Shown: positions 6,922 to 9,157 of the stretch, one piece after another
Layout: each line of letters starts with the position of its first letter
How positions within the stretch are numbered: the first letter of the stretch is position 1
DNA from: a bacterium
GTDB taxonomy: Bacteria; Planctomycetota; JACOTG01; JAUIME01
NCBI GenBank assembly: GCA_030433195.1
Contig: JAUIME010000155.1
Span: 1 to 9,157, forward strand
Direction: 5' to 3'
Length of the DNA: 9,157 nt
Program-made: the position numbers and the translations under genes
The notes under the pieces: model-generated
Database searches by the model: none
Told to the model about the DNA's origin: nothing
The model's input: the letters and a program-made list of their open reading frames with translations, nothing else

Positions 6922-6991
6922 GCGGTGCTGCCAAGAGCGGTGGCGCCAGATGCCTCGTGGCGCTAAGAGCCGCGTGGCGCCAAAAGGTGCC
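6922..6991. repeat. Degenerate short tandem repeat (four units of 15-20 nt)
   Basis: Four consecutive related units can be read: GCGGTGCTGCCAAGA (6922-6936), GCGGTGGCGCCAGATGCC (6937-6954), TCGTGGCGCTAAGAGCC (6955-6971) and GCGTGGCGCCAAAAGGTGCC (6972-6991). The shared core is approximately GTGGCGCCAAGA. The last unit can also form a small hairpin, GGCGCC pairing with GGTGCC around AAAA. The array starts 36 nt after the rpmE2 stop codon. It may be an old tandem duplication, a protein-binding array or part of the rpmE2 3' end. Confidence 0.42.
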
Positions 6992-7164
6992 CCGCGTGAG
7001 TCGTCGACCCGACGACAAGCACTCCGCGTCGCTTCACGGTTTTGTCACGCGACCTCGTCACCGTGTGGGGCGTTTCAGCCCGCACGCGGCCCCCTCGTTC
7101 CGTTCCTCGCGCACGGTCCTCGTGAGCGGTTCCGGTTCTCGCCCTTTGGGTTGGCGCTTCAGTC

Positions 7165-7192
7165 CGACCTCCTCTTCGGCCGAAACAGGTCG
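7165..7192. promoter_or_regulatory. Dyad symmetry upstream of the PilZ gene
   Basis: CGACCT (7165-7170) is matched by inverted AGGTCG (7187-7192), flanking a perfect 10-bp palindrome TTCGGCCGAA (7175-7184). The structure ends 55 nt before the PilZ start codon, where a transcription-factor operator or a leader hairpin could act. The two symmetric parts are offset by one base. No regulator can be named from the sequence. Confidence 0.3.
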
Positions 7193-7247
7193 CGGAGAGT
7201 GAAGATCGACATGCTGCCGAGCCCCCGACACCCGAGGACGAGTACCC

Positions 7248-7649
7248 ATGAGCGAGCAACGACGTCGCCATCCGCGTTTTCGCGACACGGTCATGATCAC
7301 CTTCGAAACGGTCCCTGGCGAAGACAGCGCCGGAGACATGCTCAACGAGATTCCGTGCTGGCTGAAGGAACTCTCCGAGGGTGGGGCGATGCTGCAGACG
7401 CCGAAAGAGATCGCGCCGAGCACGCCGTTGCTGCTCCACGTCAATCTCCCCCTCGACGGCGGGGGTGAGCAATACCTCGAGATTCGCGGCGAGGTTCGTT
7501 GGCAGAAGGAAGCGTCGAAGGGTGGCCCGTGGTTCATCGGCGTGCAGTTCCGCCGCGTTTCGGAAGCGGATCGCGCGGCGCTGAAGAGCTACATCGAGCT
7601 GCGTTTCTCGAAGCCGTCGTTCGATACGAATCAGGCGATGTTCGACTGA
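7248..7649 (+). CDS. PilZ domain protein (putative cyclic-di-GMP receptor)
   Basis: A 133-residue protein made of one PilZ domain, the fold that binds the second messenger c-di-GMP and passes the signal to motility, polysaccharide or gene-expression targets. The N-terminal arginine motif RxxxR is at residues 6-10 (within QRRRHPRFR). The second motif is at 41-46 (ELSEGG), where the usual (D/N)xSxxG has Glu in the first position. GEVRWQKE (81-88), then WFIGVQFRRVSEADRAALKSYI (95-116), are typical of the end of the domain. No other domain, signal peptide or membrane segment is present, so it would act through a partner protein in the cytoplasm. The start has a GAGG element 10 nt upstream (7234-7237). 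The gene stands alone on the plus strand and converges on the GroES-like gene. The partner cannot be inferred from the neighbours, none of which is a motility or diguanylate cyclase gene. Confidence 0.92.
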   Translation: MSEQRRRHPRFRDTVMITFETVPGEDSAGDMLNEIPCWLKELSEGGAMLQTPKEIAPSTPLLLHVNLPLDGGGEQYLEIRGEVRWQKEASKGGPWFIGVQFRRVSEADRAALKSYIELRFSKPSFDTNQAMFD

Positions 7650-7666
7650 TCGAGCCTCGCTCGATC
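7648..7666 (+). terminator. Perfect hairpin overlapping the PilZ stop codon
   Basis: GATCGAGC (7648-7655) and GCTCGATC (7659-7666) form an 8-bp perfect stem with a CTC loop, starting inside the TGA stop. The sequence after it (GAGTCTTGCTCG) is only weakly T-rich. It lies in the 108-nt gap between the convergent PilZ and GroES-like genes, together with a 12-bp palindrome TCGCGGCCGCGA at 7694-7705 and GAGAC/GTCTC at 7740-7751, so the gap probably ends transcription from both sides. Confidence 0.48.
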
Positions 7667-7757
7667 GAGTCTTGCTCGCGTCGGATCGGTCTCTCGCGGC
7701 CGCGAAATCTCGACGCGACCTTTCCCTACACACCGCCCCGAGACCCGTCTCTTCGAG

Positions 7758-8147
7758 TCACATCTCTTCGGGGAGCGTATCCGGAATCGAGCCGTGTTCT
7801 CGGACGAGCACGAGGATCGCGTTCTGCGGGACGACCAAGTACTTCTCGTCTTCGAACGTGATCTCGATCGCGGCCTTGCGGAAGAACACCGCGAAGTCCC
7901 CGATGTCGACCTGCATCGGCACGTAACGGGCCGACGACTGCGGGAGCTTCCACGGTTCTTCGGAGCCTTCGGGTGGCGGTAGCGGAGTGCCCGGACCGAG
8001 CGCGACGACCCGGCCGCTCTGCACCGGATTCTTCTCGATCGCCGACGCCGGAAGCACGAGTCCCACGTCGGTCGTCGTCTCGGATTCGTCGGCGCGTACG
8101 AGGACGCGATCCCCGACGACCAAGAGTTCTTTCTTGCCTCGTTTCAT
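7758..8147 (-). CDS. Enlarged GroES-like co-chaperonin (Cpn10 family)
   Basis: A 129-residue member of the Cpn10 family, which caps the GroEL folding chamber in the cytoplasm. The core is recognisable: VVGDRVLVRADESET (10-24), a mobile loop ending VGLVLPASAIEKN (28-40), SGRVVALGPG (44-53), VDIGDFAVFF (80-89) and the final strand KYLVVPQNAILVLVRE (102-117). GroES is usually 95-100 residues. Here about six residues are added at the N-terminus, about twelve at the C-terminus, and a proline-rich insertion lengthens the roof region (residues 54-79, 26 residues where E. coli has about 12). The mobile loop has Val-Gly where Gly-Gly is usual, but the hydrophobic LVL that contacts GroEL is kept. GAGGAG lies immediately upstream of the ATG. 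No groEL is in view and no CIRCE element was seen. It is probably a paralogue beside a standard groESL elsewhere. The gene follows the RNA methyltransferase by 82 nt on the same strand. Confidence 0.93.
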   Translation of the reverse strand: MKRGKKELLVVGDRVLVRADESETTTDVGLVLPASAIEKNPVQSGRVVALGPGTPLPPPEGSEEPWKLPQSSARYVPMQVDIGDFAVFFRKAAIEITFEDEKYLVVPQNAILVLVREHGSIPDTLPEEM

Positions 8148-8188
8148 GACTCCTCGCGATTCGATGCTTCGGGGCGGACGGGCTTTCC

Positions 8189-8202
8189 TCGTCGCGCGAC
8201 GA
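8189..8202. promoter_or_regulatory. 14-bp perfect palindrome upstream of the GroES-like gene
   Basis: TCGTCGCGCGACGA reads the same on both strands and lies in the 82-nt gap between the methyltransferase stop and the GroES-like start, 41 nt before that start codon. It could be an operator or a small leader hairpin. It has no resemblance to CIRCE, and short GC palindromes are common in this DNA. Confidence 0.22.
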
Positions 8203-8229
8203 CGATTCCCGGTCGGACGCCGCGCGGGA

Positions 8230-9157
8230 TTATCGGTGTTCGCGCTTCGACTCGCAAGTTCCGGTGCTGTTGCAGGCGTCCGGCTCCGTGGCGTGGGCCG
8301 GGGCGATGTCTTGCTCGCTCGATCGGTCGCTCGACGTCTCGCGCACGGCGACGAGGATGGCCGGAAAGAGGCCGCCGGCTTCGACGACCCAGGTCTGCCG
8401 CACGCGGAAGCTCGACTTTCGGCAGGCCGATCGAAATGCCTCGTACTTGCGCGCGAACACGACGAGGCGTCCGTCGGGACCGAGAACGCGATCGGCTTCG
8501 CGCAGCAGGCACGCGTAGAACCCGAAGAAGTGCATGCCGCGTCCGAGGTGCCGTCCGTAGGGCGGGTTCGTGACGAGCACGTCGGCGGAGCCTGGCTCGT
8601 GGTGCGCCGAGAGTTCGGTGAGGTCGATCTCGTCGACGCGACTGCGGTCCGCGAGGCCCGCGAGCTCGAGGTTGCGTCGCGCGCCTTCGACGGCGAGCGG
8701 ATTGCGGTCGCTTCCCGCGAGTCGTGCTTGGGGGGCGAGCTGCGCCGCTTCGAGCAGAATGGTCCCCGAGCCGCAGCACGGATCGAGGACGACACGCGTC
8801 GACTCGTCCACGCCCGCGAGGCGAAGCGCCGCGTACGCGAGGTTCGGCCGCAGTGTGACGCGCTGCGTGAACGCACGCTCGAATCGATGACTGAGCGGCT
8901 CGCGCGTGAGCTGCTGGGCGACGAGGCACGTCCCGTCGATGACGTCGACGCGCGCGTTGCGATCGTGCCTGATGAGATCGACGCGAGCGCCCGTCGCGCG
9001 CGCGATCACCGCACCGGCCACGCGCTGCACGTCGACGCTCGTGAAGTCGTGGCTCCCGTAGCGTCGCGTCGTAACGCGAAATGCATGATCCGCGTCGATC
9101 CATTCCTGCCAATCGATCGCCGCGACGCGCGCCTCGATCGCCGTGAGTGGGTCGCTC
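8230..9157 (-). CDS. THUMP-domain class I RNA methyltransferase (TrmN/Trm14/RlmL-like), 5' end cut by window edge
   Basis: An SAM-dependent methyltransferase expected to make N2-methylguanosine in tRNA or rRNA. The frame is open from the window edge to TAA at 8230-8232 and gives 308 visible residues. Residues 1 to about 105 form a THUMP RNA-binding domain (WIDADHAFRVTTRRYGSHDF, then VDVIDGTCLVAQQLTREPLSHR). The Rossmann-type catalytic domain follows, with SAM-binding motif I DPCCGSGTILLEAA starting at about 125 and catalytic NPPYGR starting at 197. It ends soon after, with a hydrophilic tail of about 35 residues, so it lacks the second methyltransferase domain (RlmK part) of E. coli RlmL; this favours a TrmN/Trm14-type tRNA enzyme, though a substrate cannot be proved. 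A GTG at 9030-9028 lies inside the THUMP domain and is not the start. It is followed by the GroES-like gene on the same strand, possibly as an operon. Confidence 0.94.
   Translation of the reverse strand, partial: SDPLTAIEARVAAIDWQEWIDADHAFRVTTRRYGSHDFTSVDVQRVAGAVIARATGARVDLIRHDRNARVDVIDGTCLVAQQLTREPLSHRFERAFTQRVTLRPNLAYAALRLAGVDESTRVVLDPCCGSGTILLEAAQLAPQARLAGSDRNPLAVEGARRNLELAGLADRSRVDEIDLTELSAHHEPGSADVLVTNPPYGRHLGRGMHFFGFYACLLREADRVLGPDGRLVVFARKYEAFRSACRKSSFRVRQTWVVEAGGLFPAILVAVRETSSDRSSEQDIAPAHATEPDACNSTGTCESKREHR

Larger units (their letters stand above)
6887..7247. other. Intergenic region between rpmE2 and the PilZ gene
   Basis: A 361-nt stretch with no convincing gene. Its first part holds degenerate tandem repeats (6922-6991). 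CACGGT (7035-7040) recurs inverted as ACCGTG (7060-7065), and a stronger dyad lies at 7165-7192. It should contain the end of the rpmE2 transcript and the promoter of the PilZ gene. No convincing -35/-10 pair was found, so the PilZ promoter is either weak or read by another sigma factor. Confidence 0.55.

Noticed and set aside
6950..7733. Open frames on both strands across the rpmE2-PilZ gap
   Set aside because: They overlap the PilZ gene in other frames, are Arg/Ser/Pro-rich, and lack a plausible ribosome binding site or known domain.
8148..8229. Possible CIRCE or heat-shock element before the GroES-like gene
   Set aside because: Neither the TTAGCACTC/GAGTGCTAA pair nor a sigma32-like promoter is present; only an unrelated GC palindrome is seen.
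8148..8876. Longer open frame upstream of the GroES-like start on the minus strand
   Set aside because: It runs out of frame through the methyltransferase gene and is a Ser/Arg/Ala-rich shadow. The GAGGAG before 8147 and the family's normal N-terminus support the short form.
1..9157. CRISPR array, prophage, insertion sequence, toxin-antitoxin or tRNA genes
   Set aside because: No regularly spaced identical repeats, transposase or integrase motifs, terminal inverted repeats with target duplications, or cloverleaf were recognised anywhere in the window.

Overview
The window is GC-rich DNA from a bacterial chromosome, with long stop-free frames on both strands. It holds eight genes: seven protein families that can be named with confidence and one sulfotransferase of unknown substrate. 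Two genes are cut by the window edges (the peroxiredoxin at the left, the THUMP methyltransferase at the right). Two proteins carry Sec-type signal peptides and one is a Prc-type periplasmic protease, which suggests a didermic (Gram-negative) cell. The mix of a Prc protease, an exported amidase, PilZ, a zinc-free L31 and an enlarged GroES would fit a Planctomycetota, Myxococcota or related uncultured lineage. Nothing here fixes the phylum, so this is only a guess. There is no phage, transposon, CRISPR or toxin-antitoxin signature; the region looks like core chromosome.

Layout. Positions 1-540 (+) are the end of a 1-Cys peroxiredoxin. It converges on a minus-strand pair: the tail-specific protease prc (1995-4172), followed after a 129-nt gap by a sulfotransferase with a coiled-coil tail (624-1865). 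That gap can fold into a long nested hairpin whose 3' arm covers the sulfotransferase ribosome binding site. Positions 4173-4712 are the 540-nt divergent intergenic region between prc and a plus-strand exported amidase (4713-6494), with a credible promoter about 75 nt before the amidase start. A second and stronger promoter (6503-6531) drives type B ribosomal protein L31 (6617-6886). A 361-nt gap follows, with degenerate short tandem repeats and a dyad. Then come a single-domain PilZ protein (7248-7649), a convergent hairpin, and a minus-strand pair: an enlarged GroES-like co-chaperonin (7758-8147) downstream of a THUMP-domain RNA methyltransferase (8230 to the window edge).

How the genes relate. 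Common themes are protein quality control (Prc, GroES-like, peroxiredoxin) and translation (L31, RNA methyltransferase), but the genes do not form one obvious pathway. No clearly new multi-gene system is visible. The items most worth a second look are the structured leader before the sulfotransferase, the GatC-like N-terminal region on the exported amidase, the roof-loop expansion in the GroES-like protein, and the small repeats and dyads around rpmE2 and the PilZ gene.
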